From NCBI GenBank assembly GCA_047967505.1, contig CM106541.1: a stretch of DNA of 64,000 nucleotides; one strand, written 5' to 3'. The notes under the pieces were generated by a model. The model ran no database searches and had not been told where the DNA came from. It saw only the letters and a list, made by a program, of their open reading frames with translations. The translations under genes were made by a program, and so were the position numbers. The DNA comes from Dipteris shenzhenensis. Its lineage: Eukaryota > Polypodiophyta > Polypodiopsida > Gleicheniales. This document shows positions 10,729 to 21,437 of this stretch, piece after piece; positions within the stretch are counted from its first letter, which is position 1, and every line of letters starts with the position of its first letter.

Positions 10729-10821
10729 AATTGAATTACACAATGTGGAAATGGGATTCCTGTAACTACATAGCATACACAGCATTCTGTTCAAGCACAC
10801 AAAATTTAAAAAATATTATGT

Positions 10822-11098
10822 AGCGCGTCTATCAAACCGTCTATAAATGCGTCTATATACGCATCTGTTTGTTCGACGAGCGTCTATTTGCGTGTCTATG
10901 AAATCGTCTATAAGACCATTTATAAATGCGTCTATACACGCGTTTAACGATGCGTCTGTCTGTTTTTAAATTTTCTAGCAGAGCGTCTATTTACGCGTCT
11001 ATATGCACATCTATACACACATTTGTCTGCTATATAGACGCACCGTTAGACGTGGGTCTCTAGATGCGCAAATAGACGTGTAAATAGATGCACCTGTA
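10822..11098. repeat. CpG-rich 12-bp-unit foldback array (GCGTCTAT/ATAGACGC)
   Basis: About a dozen degenerate copies of CGTCTATAAATG-type units spaced about 12 bp run forward from 10826 to about 11015. Then about five copies run inverted (TATAGACGC, TTAGACGTG, AAATAGACGTG, AAATAGATGCA) from 11031 to 11094. The inverted part can pair with the 10981-11015 part over tens of bases. A T10 run follows at 11101. It stands out from AT-rich flanks by its many CpG sites. Confidence 0.8.
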
Positions 11099-11925
11099 AG
11101 TTTTTTTTTTAGTTGAGTAAACGCGTCGCGTCTGTAGGTGCTTTGTCTTGTTGTGTTGGCATGGATGCTTGATGCAAGATGCGATCACTTCTGTCTACAA
11201 ATGTGTGAGCATATATGCTATGAATGACATAAATTGTGTCTGTGTAGTCAAAATCAAAACTCATGAACTAACCATGTATCTCTGGATATGTGAATCGACA
11301 TAATGTGCATTAAATTAATTATAAACAAACTCAATAGCACTAGTTTGGTATTTAGATAGTGTCCTTTTTAGAGATTCATGAAAAAAATTGGTATTTGTAG
11401 AAGAACATCAGCTATGTTATTGAAAGTTGGAAAACTTCTTTCCATGGGTTTATATAGTTTATAAGAGCATTGATTTCAAGTTAAAAATAGAAATCTGTAT
11501 AGTTTAACAATTTTGGTATAGATGCATATCCAAATTTTGATACTTTTAGAAAAATATCAAGATTCAAGTGAAGTCCTCCTTTTAATATACATGGAATCTA
11601 CACTATTCGAAGCTTGTTTCCATGTAAGAAACGTAATAACTTTATGTTAAGTTCATGTTCATAAATTTAAATAAGCCCAAATTGCATGATGCATATTTAT
11701 CTAAGTTTGTTTGGCAACTCTAGTGCTTGTATTGTTGAGTACATCTCTTTTAATCAAATAAATAAACTACAATTCAAGTGTACCTCAAAGGTTTTATATT
11801 CATCTTTGAATAGATACATATATCATGAAAGGGAAATTTCTCCAAATTATATCATTAAAAGTGTTCATGAAATTTCTTAAATTTTAGCTTTGTAAGCCTA
11901 AACATTGATAAAAATGAGATATTTC
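11099..11925. other. AT-rich unassigned part of insert
   Basis: No coding or repeat signal recognised apart from the T10 run at its start. Confidence 0.5.
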
Positions 11926-12053
11926 TGTTAGAGCTATATATAGCTTGCCCTAACTCAGCCTAGTCCTCAACTATATATATGCCTATGATCTATGAATAGA
12001 GAGAGATCGACACAACTCTTATGTCCGTCTCTCTCCTCTTTCTCTTCCTCTCA
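11926..12053 (+). repeat. Short LTR-like end of another retroelement
   Basis: About 128 bp from TGTTAGAGCTATATATAGC to ...CTCTCA, starting TG and ending CA, directly upstream of a Met-tRNA primer site. Two TATA-like words are present. No second LTR was found downstream in the insert, so it may be a truncated TRIM-like or copia element. Confidence 0.55.
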
Positions 12054-12056
12054 ATA

Positions 12057-12069
12057 TGGTATCAGAGCC
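12057..12069 (+). other. Primer-binding site (initiator Met tRNA)
   Basis: TGGTATCAGAGCC, a perfect match to the common plant initiator Met primer site, 3 bases after the LTR-like end. Confidence 0.75.
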
Positions 12070-13121
12070 TGGCTACGATCTAGCGTGACTGCACACCATC
12101 TTGCACTCAGTATTTGTGTTCCCTTGGATTTAACACATTGGCATATCATGCTTTTACATTCCCACATGAAGAAATAAGATGCTCAATCACATAAAGCAAA
12201 CTTCTTTAGCTATAGGACTCCATAAAATTTAGATGAAGAGGAGACCCAAAACCCATCGGTCATATCCATAAAAACCAAGAGCACAGGGTCATTGTTGTAA
12301 GTGTAGTCAATCTTTAGGGATCAAGATCTTATCTAATCAATGCCAAGTAGAGTCTCAATCTTGTCATTAAGAGTAAGTTAGCCCAATCTATATGCTTTTG
12401 CAGTGATAATTATATGCGTTCAATAGACCAGGAAGTTGATTGAGAAAATCACTTGGACAAAAGGTTATCTATCATATGAAAGCAATTTTTGATTTCTATT
12501 AGGTCATCAGTGAAAACAAGAGTTTAGTGCTTCATCACTTGTGGTTTCATGCTGCATTTGCAAAAGTAAAAGCCAATGATGCTTCACATATATTAAGCTA
12601 GTTTTTATTTAGTGCATCCTTTACTGACAGTTTCTTATTTGGTTCATCGCTTGTTGAGTCTTTGTGTAAGTGCTTTGCTACTCAACATTCATAGAGCGTC
12701 CTTCAACCAAAGAGCTCTATCTCAATATCTATACTTCGGGTGCCTTACAAAACTTGATTGTTTTTCAGCAATCACTATGACATACATCTATGTGTTGGAG
12801 CTTTTCTTTGCCTGTTGGTATAAAGATAAACCAACTTTCTTTAATGTTATACATGATTGGGAACCATGATATCATCGTAGTTCAGTACAATGTCTTGTTC
12901 TTGATATTCTACTTGAAAGGTTATGTTATTTGCAGTATTCCACTACATTCATATGCTTGGTGCTTTATTCACAATGATAATACATGTATTATTATGTTTT
13001 GCTAGCAAGTTTAGCTACAGCTTCAAGTTTCCATAAATCTTGGTTAAAGACACTTGCCAAATATTCTATATCAAGCTTTACTTTCAACATGAGCTGATTG
13101 ATTCAAAGGAGCTTCCAAAAT
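12070..13121. other. Unassigned part of insert
   Basis: Follows the primer-binding site but shows no gag or pol coding on either strand. This would fit a non-autonomous LTR element or unrelated DNA. Confidence 0.5.
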
Positions 13122-13240
13122 ATTTTGTATTGTTTTGAAGGCTAGATTTTCTTCGATTATCTTATCATTTACTTTTGATTTCCTAAATGTTTTATGTTAT
13201 TTTGAAGGTGAGAGTTACTTTCGATTATCTTATGATTTTA
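13122..13240. repeat. Tandem duplication, about 68-bp period
   Basis: Two imperfect copies share ATTTTGAAGG and TTTCGATTATCTTAT (13122-13172 and 13191-13240). Confidence 0.6.
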
Positions 13241-13402
13241 AAAGCAGGTTCTCTTTCATCTTTGTTAATCAAGCATGTCTATAGGCCATCCATTGTATTT
13301 GATTTGGAGTAGGCTAAATATCATGTAGGTATGCTTGATATGCAAAAGAAAATGTCGATCTTATGTTTCTTTCTCTCTTATAAGCTAACATCTTGCTTGA
13401 TA

Positions 13403-14793
13403 TTGGCTGTAAGTGGGTTTATAAGGTGAAGCACAATGCAGATGGTTCTGTGAGCAAATACAAGGCAAGATTAGTTGTCAAGGGGTATGCATATACATAT
13501 GGCATTGATTATGAAGAAACATTCAGTCCGGTTGCAAGCATGGCAACTGTAAGAGCAGTCATTGCTATGGCTGCATCGAAGGGATGGTCTTTACATCAGA
13601 TGGATGTAAAGAATGCTTTCTTGCATGGTGATTTGCAAGAAGAGGTCTATATGGAGCAACCACTAGGTTATGTGCATGCTATTCATCCTGAGTTTGTTTG
13701 CAGGTTGAAGAAAGCCTTGTATGGCTTACAAGCACCCTGAGCATGGTCTGACAAGATAGGACAGTATCTTGTCACTATTGGTTTTTAGATTTCCACGGCA
13801 GATTTCTCACTTTGTGAGAAAAACAGAGAAAGGTATTATGTTGCTTGTCATTTATGTTCATGATTTGATCATCACAGGTGATAGTGATGAAGATATCCTT
13901 CATGTGAAAATGCTATTGAAGCAGAAGTTTGAGATGAAGGATTTGGGAGAGCTACGTTACTTCTTGGACATTGAGGTGATTAGATCCACAAGTGGGATAT
14001 GGCTTTTGCAGAGGCAGTATGGATAGGACATGCTATCCAAATATGGGACGATAGGCTATAAGCTTATTTCAGTTCATTTGGAGCAAAATGTAAAGCTGAA
14101 TTCAGATGCAAGTGAGCTTCTAGAAGACCCTACTATGTACAGACGCATAGTAGGAAGTTTGATTTATATGACTTTTACCATGCCAAATTTTAGCTATGCT
14201 ATTGGGTTGGTAAGTCAGTTTATGGAGGCTCTAAGGAAATTGCATTTAGATGCAGCTAGACACACACTGAGGTATGTGAAGTCCACATTGTAGTATGGAC
14301 TATTTTATGAGACTGGGGTTCAGATACAGTTGCATGGATACACTAATGCTGATTGGGCTAGTAGTATTTCTGATAGACGATCTACTAGTGGATATGTGTT
14401 TTCTTTTGGGAGTGCTACAGTCACTTGGAGCAGCAAGAAACAGCCTATAGTTGCCTTGTCAAGCACATAGGCTGAATACAGGGATGCAACAATGGCTGCA
14501 TGTGAGGCAGCTTGGTTGCATAAGCTGCTTTATGATATGCATCAGTCTACAGATGGGCCGGTAGTCATTTATTGTGACAATATGAGCAGTATACACTTGG
14601 CAAATAACCCAGTCTATCATGCTAGAACAAAGCACATTGAGGTGCATTACCACTATGTGTAGGAGAAGGTTCTACTAGGTTTTATTGATCTAGCTTATGT
14701 CAACACAGAGGATCAGGTAGCTGACATATTCATGAAGGCATTGGGTGCAAAGAAGCTACACAAGTTCAGAGACCTGCTTGGTGTGCAGGAATT
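13403..14793 (+). pseudogene. pol: A1 reverse transcriptase and RNase H
   Basis: The frame resumes at [22 protein letters not shown] motifs [18 protein letters not shown] and [19 protein letters not shown] are clear. The catalytic YVDD is YVHD at 13853-13864 (Asp to His), so RT would be inactive even if expressed. TGA at about 13738, a frameshift near 13790 and TAG at about 14024, 14291, 14468 and 14660 break it. RNase H words include GYTNADWASSISDRRSTSGYV (about 14335) and HARTKHIEVHYHYV (about 14620). It ends just before the purine tract. Confidence 0.85.
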
Positions 14794-14805
14794 GGGATTG
14801 AGCTC

Positions 14806-14814
14806 AAGGGGGAG
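14806..14814 (+). other. A1 polypurine tract
   Basis: AAGGGGGAG immediately before the 3' LTR start TGTTGAGATA. Confidence 0.8.
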
Positions 14815-15176
14815 TGTTGAGATATTGAGCTCCACTCGTGATATGCCAAGGTGACTGTTGTGCATTTATGTCACTGACTTGTTAGCTACTGATGCAGTTG
14901 GTACATCGCCCATGAATAATAGCTAGATGACAGCTATCTTTATGTACTCTAGTTAGTGGTTCAGTTAGTATGCCACCTAGGTTAGCTGAGTTTGGTTTGA
15001 GACCCACATATAGAATTCAACATCTATTCCTTTTGTACTAAGAGAGAGAGTTCTTTGGCTTTCACAACTAAGAAGAGGAAAAATATTTTCAGCCTCCACC
15101 TTTGTGTATATTCCCCCATTGTGTATGTGAGAAAGCTGTAAGTGACACTCCTTACATCTCTCCCACTCTCTTCACA
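14815..15176 (+). repeat. A1 3' LTR
   Basis: TGTTGAGATATTGAGC to ...CTCTTCACA, 362 bp, matching the 5' LTR with mostly C/T and G/A differences. The TGTAG duplication follows at once. Confidence 0.92.
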
Positions 15177-15181
15177 TGTAG

Positions 15182-15757
15182 TTGAGTCAAGTTTCTAGCT
15201 ACAAATGAGGGTTGAGGACCTTATCAAAGGGTTAGATTTTTTGTATGATTGTTATGAGGGTCACAGTTCCATCTATACGAGGATGCCATGATTGTGCACT
15301 CAGTTGTATGGGTGGCTCACTAATTAAGCACTTGCACTACACTTTTTTAATGACTTTGTGTTTGTATCATGTTTATCCATTTGCTATAATGATAAGTGCC
15401 GGCACATATGGGGTATAATAAATTGTATTTGGGCACCGAAGCAACTATTTCATCATTGGGTATATGTTTATGGGTGGTCAATGTGAAGGGGTTCCATCAT
15501 GCTGTAATGAGCCAATTTATATGCACCACGTGATTTGATAGCTTAGTGTCAAAATTGATGATTATGGAATTCATGTTATTTATTTGGAGTTCTATTTGTT
15601 AATTTTTGGATAAGACACCATAAGGTTGTAGAGGATGTTGTGTTGAGTATTTTTTATTTTTGGGTCACTCTGATCCAAGGTACCTATGAAAAGTAATCAA
15701 GTTTTCCAATTTTACAAATTTGTGTGGCTATATCTACCTTAGGTTATACATTGGGGG
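15182..15757. other. Unassigned spacer between A1 and A2
   Basis: About 575 bases of T-rich DNA with no ORF or repeat recognised. It separates two family A copies lying tail to tail. Confidence 0.5.
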
Positions 15758-17081
15758 TTTGAACTCCAGTCTCATAAAATAGCCCATACTGCAATGTGGA
15801 CTTCACATACCTCAGTATGCATCTAGCCACATCCAAATGCGGTTTCCTTCGAGCCTGCATAAACTGACTTACCAACCCAACACCATAGCTCAAATCTAGC
15901 CTGGCAATAGTCATATTAATCAAACTTCCTAGTATGCATCTGTACATAGTAGGGTCTTCCAAAAGCTCACCTGCATCTGTGCTCAGCTTCACATTCTGCT
16001 CCAAAGGAACTGAGATAGGCTTATAGCCTATCATCCCATATTTGGACAACATGTCCAATCCATACTGCCTCTGCAAGAGCCATATCCCACTTGTGGATCT
16101 AATCACCTCAATGCCCAAGAAGTAACACAACTCTTCCAAATCCTTCATCTCAAACTTTTCACATGAAGGATATCTTCATCACTATCACCTTTAATGATCA
16201 AATCATCAACATAAATGACAAGCAGCATAATGCCTTTCTCTGTTTTTCTCACATAAAGTGAAATCTGCCTTAGAAATCTGAAAGCCAATAGTGACAAGAT
16301 ATTGTCCTGTCTTGTCAGACCATCCTCTGGGTGCTTGCTTCAAGCCATACAAGGCTTTCTTCAACCTGCAAACAAACTCAAGATGAACAGCGTGAACATA
16401 ACCTCGATACAGACCTCTTCTTGCAAATCACCAATGCAAGAAAGCATTCTTTATATCCATCTGATGTAAATACCATCCCTTTTATGCAGCCATAGCAATG
16501 ACTGTTCTTATGGTTGCCATCCTTGCAACCGCACAGAATGCTTCTTCATAATCAATGCCATATGTCTGTGCATACCCCTTGACAACTAATCTTGCCTTGT
16601 ATCTGTTCACAGAACCATCTGCATTGTGCTTCACTTTATAAACCCACTTTCAGCCAATTGCATTCTTGTCTTTAGGCAAAGGCACCAATTTCCATGTAGC
16701 ATATGCTTCCAAGGCATCCATTTCTTCATCCATGGCTTTCTCCCATTTTTCTTTTCCCATGGCTTGCTCAAAAGAAGTGGATTCTGGTTCATGTATCACT
16801 TTGACCATATAGGCATAGTGAATGGCTATAAATCCATCATATTTTAGCCTATCCATAGCATACCTAGCTTTGGTAGACCTGCACAAAATAGGCTCACTAC
16901 CAAGTGCACTCAAAACATCCCTTGTCTTCCTTACTCTAGGTGTAACAATAGAAGGAATCCCCAACTCATCATCAAGGCTCTGTTTTGAACCATTGGATTC
17001 ACCATCCACATAAGAGTGACCTGCATTCACATCAACCATGGGCTGATCTACTTTCTCTTTTCCTTTTCGTGATACTTGCAT
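15758..17081 (-). pseudogene. pol: A2 integrase linker, RT and partial RNase H
   Basis: Reading right to left: linker with SRKGKEKVDQP (about 17070), [21 protein letters not shown] region, [13 protein letters not shown] (about 16620), then RT. The catalytic YVDD codons (16202-16213) are intact. RT thumb and start of RNase H run to 15758 (QYGLFYETGVQ). Frameshifts near 16170, 16330 and 16410 break the frame. LGIEVIRSTSG and QYGLDMLSKYG match the other family A copies. Confidence 0.8.
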
Positions 17082-17249
17082 ACCATTTTTTGCATTCCTT
17101 TAAGGATATCCCCTTGATCTCAATCTGCCTATCCATGGCGAAGTATGTGAACCACTGCTAGAGGACACTACAGGTCCACTAATATTTTGTGATTTTTGCT
17201 ATGAATTCTGCGCAGCATTACCATTTTGTACATCTACATCATCAATCAC

Positions 17250-18070
17250 ATTTACTGGTTTATACCAGCTGCTCATCTCAACTTATGAGTAGTAAGAATT
17301 ATAGCATCTATACCCTTTCTGCTGTAGAGAATAACCAATAAAGATGCTCTTCTTAGCTTTTGGATCCAAACTTGGATCTCAACTCATCTGGCACATGAAC
17401 ACAGGCAATGCAACCAAAAACTTTCAAATGAGAAATATCTGGTTTCCTACCAGTATACTCCTCTGGTGTCATGCCATGTATTGCCGCAGTGGGAGTCTTA
17501 TTCATTATGTAGACTACTGTAGCAACTGCTTCACCCAATAATAATCTGGTAGGTCTTTTTCGTTGAGCATGGCACGAGATACCTCTCCAATATGCCTGTT
17601 TTTCCATTCTGCAAGTCCATTTTGTTGTGGGGTATGACTGCATGAATATTGTTGCTTTATGCCATGCTCCTGTAGGAAACTTGTAAACTCATTTGAGAGG
17701 TACTCTCCCCCTCCATCTGACCTTAGGCATTTTATTTGCAGGCCTGTTTCTTTTTCAACCATAACTTTAAAAGCTTTGAAATGCCCAAACACTTGAATTT
17801 TCTTTTTCATAAAATACACCCAAACTTTTCTGATGTAGTCATTAATAAAAGTGACAAAATAATGATAGCCTCCATTAGATGTAGCTTTAGTAGTCCACAC
17901 ATCTGAGTGGATTAATTCCAATAGCCTCTTACTCTCTTGAACATGTCTAGGAAATGGTTTCGTTGCCTATTTTCCAAATTGATAGGCTTCACATATCTTA
18001 TGCATTTCTGCAACCTTGAACTTAGGCAATCCTACAACATTATTTTGGGCCTGCATTAATTTAAGTCACT
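17250..18070 (-). pseudogene. pol: A2 integrase
   Basis: 17514-17921 holds ELIHSDVWTTKA (first Asp), [10 protein letters not shown] (second Asp) and [14 protein letters not shown] (Glu). 17353-17643 continues with VYIMNKTP and [18 protein letters not shown] frameshift near 17520-17640 splits the two. Upstream, the CEAYQFGK-like HHCC remnant near 17980 and a TGA at about 18068 (Arg codon elsewhere expected) repeat the pattern of the other copies. Confidence 0.8.
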
Positions 18071-18423
18071 ATACATTAACATGACCAATGTGTTTATGCC
18101 AGATATCAATATCTGCAACTACACCGGTCCCATGTGCCAACATTCCTACACTCAATTCAAGAATGTTCGCATCCAACGTAAACATCCTGCCCTTCTTCTT
18201 CCCTTTTGCTATCAAGCAACCTTTATTTTTCATATCCTCAACAAAGCATCCATGAGGATTAAATCTGACCTACAAGCCCTACTCAACCATTTGACCAATA
18301 GAAACCAAGTTCTTCGTGATATTCGGGACATGAAATACATCAAACAAGTATTTATTTTTTCCATCCTACATAGACAAAGGAATTTTACCAATATGCACAC
18401 TAGGATGTGCAGTATCATCACCA
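18071..18423 (-). pseudogene. pol: A2 GAG-pre-integrase part
   Basis: Minus-strand remnants of KRIGHVN-, KGKKKGRMFT- and VEQGLQVRFNPHGCF-like segments shared with A1, A3 and A4. It is cut off at 18423 by the inserted LTR. Confidence 0.7.
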
Positions 18424-18749
18424 TGACAAAAACATGTGTGCCTCAGGATCTATGGAGCGCTCTAAGGTGGATGGAACCTATGTGGAAACATGATGAAGAG
18501 AGTGCTCATGACATGTATCTCAAGTCAATTAGGTTCCAAGATAGATTAGCTTGGACTCATAAAGAGAATCTTGAGATAGTGCAAAGTGCTTGATTGATAT
18601 TACTTCAAATGAACCTCCCTTTTATAGGTGAGGGTACTTACATCCATATGCTTGCTCACATGTGGGATATGTCCTCCATGCCATGTGGTAGCTTGTCCTT
18701 TGCTCATACCTTTTCTCTACATGTGCTCATGGCACCACAACTCTCAACA
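18424..18749 (-). repeat. LTR of a different element inserted in A2
   Basis: On the minus strand it starts TGTTGAGAGTTGTGG at 18749 directly after a purine tract (AAGGGGAGG) and ends ...TTTTTGTCA at 18424. A TATA box CTATAAAAGGG lies at about 18620-18632. Length about 326 bp. The first bases TGTTGAGA resemble family A but the rest does not. Confidence 0.65.
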
Positions 18750-18935
18750 CCTCCCCTTGGTGCCATAACCCTTTGGCTACTGCAAGGTGGTCAGATGTGA
18801 GTTACAAATCCATCACCTCCCCTTAGTGCTTGCATTGCTACTTAAGGTGGTCAAGTGTGGTTTTTACATGTCAATACCTCCCCTGGGTGCTTTCATAGCT
18901 ACTCTCAGGTGGTCAGGGTTGATTACAAACATATA
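18750..18935 (-). repeat. Three tandem units carrying purine-tract-like motifs
   Basis: Three imperfect units of about 60-65 bp upstream of the LTR. Each has CACCTCCCC(T)NGGTGC on the plus strand, so AAGGGGAGGT on the minus strand, plus a GGTGGTCA(G/A) word. The unit nearest the LTR acts as its purine tract. Confidence 0.7.
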
Positions 18936-19513
18936 GGCAAGGTTGGCAAAGTTTTTGCTCTTCAATACATGTTGTTATTATCATTCTACTCATGGCTTGA
19001 TGATGACTCCACGTAGTTGACTTGTTGGTTCTTCAATCTGCAAACTTCTTCCTTGTGTAGCTTCCTATATGATGCTTTGTTCTTCCATGTGCCTTGATGC
19101 TTTGTGTGTGGATGCCATGCTTTCTGCTATGGTCATCTCATGCACTTGTGCTTTTGGCATGCTTTGTACATTCATGCGTTGCTTTTTCATTTGTTGCAAA
19201 GGTCTTACCAATTAATTTCTTTCAATATTGGCAGTGTCTAATTGCATACAATGATTCTGATTTGACAGGTGCATAGAGCTCAAAAAGACGATCACTTTTC
19301 CTTTTTGGAGCGTGTCCAGATTCCTCCTGGATTGCAAGTTATGGCTTGTTGAAGGTTTTGTGAAGAAGAGGAGCATTGATGATGTGGCACAGGGATTCAC
19401 ATGCCGAATTCCATACTGTGCTTAGCAGGGGTTGTGTGCTTAGAAGGCACTGCTGACTGTGCATGTTGATGTGGCTTAACTAACCCTAACTCTAACTTAA
19501 CCATGGTTGCCCA
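18936..19513 (-). mobile_element. Internal remainder of the element inserted in A2
   Basis: No gag or pol coding was recognised. It ends at about 19513 where A2 gag/protease sequence resumes. No second LTR is present, so the element is truncated or non-autonomous. Confidence 0.5.
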
Positions 19514-20520
19514 TTTCTGCACTTGTCACAAAATTGGTCATGTGTTGCACCATAAACAGATGCTCATTTCTGTCATCACCTTGTCTACTAGAGGATGCAT
19601 AATTGCCTTACTGCAATTTTCCAGTCATGATGTCATTCTGCTTTTTATAACAGTCTTTAACCATATGACCCATTTTACCACAGTAGTAGCATTCAACATT
19701 GTTGTTTGCATTTTGGCCTCTCTACCATCCACCACGACCTCTTTGGCTTCCCCTACCTCTAAAGTTACCAGGTCCTCCTTCATAGGACTGGTTTTCTTGA
19801 ATTTGCTACATATTCTGATTTCTATCACGTCCTCCAAATTGGCCTGCTCTACCTCTGCCTCTACCTCTTCTAGCATTTGAGTAGAAGACTGCTTCTTTTG
19901 AAGTTCCTCCTGAAGAAGATGCACCACCATTTCTCTACCCTTTAGAAATTAGAAGAGCAATCAACTCCTCAAAATCAAGAAAATTCTCACAGACAGTAAT
20001 GGATGTCCAGAACTGTGCATAATCCTTTCCTAGACCATTCAAGGTCACAGAAACTAAATCATCATCTTCCATTGGCAACCCAATAGAAGCAAGTGCATTT
20101 GCAATCTTCTTCACCTTCATGTGGTAGTCATTGATGCTCGTATTTTCTCTCTGCACATTATGCAACTCCTACTTGAGCTGCATTTTCCTAGCTTGTGTAT
20201 TTGTGCTATACATTTTTGTCAAAGTATCCCATGCCTCCTTCGGCGTGCTTACATCTTGAATATGCACAATCATAGAATCTGAAATATGGATAGACAGCCA
20301 GCACATAACTTCTCTAGTTCTCTCATGCCAGCCTTTAAATGCCTGCAACTCCTGTTGATGATTGGGAACATTAGGAATAATTGGTACTTGTTCAACTCCA
20401 GTAATGAACTCCCAATAGCCTTTTCCCAAAAGGAAATTCGTCATTCTAAACTTTCATGCTTGGAAGTTGTTCTTGTCAAGCTTTTCAGTGATAGTTTGTG
20501 AAAGAGCATCAGATGCCATT
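19514..20520 (-). pseudogene. gag: A2 gag
   Basis: ATG is at about 20520 (MASDALSQTITEKLDKNNF-like). 20169-20444 reads MTNFLLGKGYWEFITGVEQ...GWHERTREVMCWLS...STPKEAWDTLTKMY. 19935-20165 continues INDYHMKVKKIANALASIG and VSVTLNGLGKDYAQF. The zinc knuckle near 19660-19705 and a Gly/Arg-rich stretch are still legible although frameshifted. A stop near 20168 (TAG for Gln) and a frameshift near 19930 split it. Confidence 0.8.
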
Positions 20521-20637
20521 ACAAAACACTACAAAATATTCTATCACTGTAAAAAAACACAACTTCTGCCTCACAAGGGCAAATCTGCAAAACTGGCAAG
20601 AGTGGTATTTGACCACACAGTCACTTCCTAGTGACGA

Positions 20638-21159
20638 TTATGCATCAACAGGCAATAAGAATGATTTTGTCACTCCCAATATCTCTGCACACAGGCATAC
20701 GATGTAATTTCTATGATAACTTTTCACCAACCTGCAGAACAGTGGTCGTACAGCAAAAACAGGACAGCAAAAACAGGGCACTTTCTTGAGTGCCTGTAGA
20801 AAACTTCCGCCACTAAAATGGGCCCCAAAATGGTCTTGAATCAAAAAAATGATTTCCCCAAGGGCTTTACCCTTGCCCATAGCATATACTGCCCTCTCGC
20901 CACACCATGAGGGGCATCCCAATCTGAGACAGCAGTGCACTCTTGCACTTTCTGGCTGTGCTACTTGCAGAGATTTGCTCCCAACCTCGAAAAAAAAGGA
21001 AAGCAACACTGATCCTCTTACTAGGACACCACGAATTGGGTTTGCTTTCTTAAGCTCCTTACCACGAACCAAGCTCTGATACCATGTGAAGAGAGTGGGA
21101 GAGAAGGAAGGAGTCTCACTTGCAGCTTTCTCACGTATACAATGGGGGAATATACACAA
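20638..21159 (-). other. A2 leader open frame crossing the primer site
   Basis: 173 codons are open from inside the 5' LTR, through the primer site and across the leader. It is homologous to the A1 and A4 leader frames (QPESARVH, GERAVYA, ALKKVP). No domain was recognised and no dependable ATG context can be judged. Confidence 0.35.
21073..21084 (-). other. A2 primer-binding site (initiator Met tRNA)
   Basis: Plus-strand GCTCTGATACCA is the complement of TGGTATCAGAGC, adjoining the LTR. Confidence 0.85.
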
Positions 21160-21437
21160 ACGTGGAGGCTGAAAATAGTTTTCCTCTTCTTAGTTGTGAA
21201 AGCCAAAATAACTCTAAGTACAAAAGAATAGGTGAACCCTATATGTGGGTCTCAAACCAAACTTAGCTAACTAAGGTGGCATACTAACTGAGCCACTAAC
21301 TAGAGTACATAAAGATAGCTGTCATCTAGCTATTATTCATGGGCGGTGTACTAACCACATCTGCAACTAACAAGTCGGTGACATAAATGCACAACAGTCA
21401 CCCTAGCATATCACGAGTGGAGCTCGATATCTCAATA
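21085..21437 (-). repeat. A2 5' LTR
   Basis: 353 bp from TGTGAAGAGAGTGGG to CTCGATATCTCAATA on the plus strand; the outer CA is now TA. Same family as A1, A3 and A4. Confidence 0.88.

Larger units (their letters stand above)
10729..13402. mobile_element. 2.67 kb insertion in A1, class unknown
   Basis: It splits A1 pol between integrase linker and RT and is bounded by the 11-bp repeats TTGGCTGTAAG. No terminal inverted repeat is visible at its edges (left GAATTGAATTACAC, right ...CTTGCTTGATA) and there is no poly(A). Contents: a foldback array of 12-bp units (10822-11098), an LTR-primer-site pair (11926-12069) and a small tandem duplication (13122-13240). An 11-bp duplication fits Mutator-like elements or SINE/LINE insertion better than LTR elements. 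No transposase was recognised; a composite of several insertions is possible. Confidence 0.6.
7084..15176 (+). mobile_element. Ty1/copia family A element A1, full length with nested insert
   Basis: Both LTRs are present (7084-7448 and 14815-15176), flanked by a perfect 5-bp target-site duplication TGTAG (7079-7083 and 15177-15181). Order: LTR, Met-tRNA primer site, leader, gag, protease, integrase, RT, RNase H, purine tract, LTR, which is Ty1/copia. Removing the 2.67 kb insert (10729-13402) and one 11-bp repeat copy leaves about 5.4 kb, the same size as A3 and A4. Stops include TAG at about 8181, 9085, 9207, 9406, 9508, 14024, 14291 and 14468, and the RT active site is mutated, so it is dead. 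Confidence 0.92.
15758..21437 (-). mobile_element. Ty1/copia family A element A2, 3'-truncated and interrupted
   Basis: Minus-strand copy of family A: 5' LTR at 21085-21437, primer site, leader, gag, integrase and RT in order toward lower coordinates. It stops abruptly at about 15758 inside RNase H, so the C-terminal RNase H, purine tract and 3' LTR are missing. The protease/pre-integrase part is interrupted by 18424-about 19513, with loss of about 130 bases of element sequence compared with A3/A4. No target duplication can be checked because of the truncation. Confidence 0.88.

Noticed and set aside
18424-18749. Another family A LTR
   Set aside because: Only the first bases TGTTGAGA agree; the remainder and the TATA region differ.
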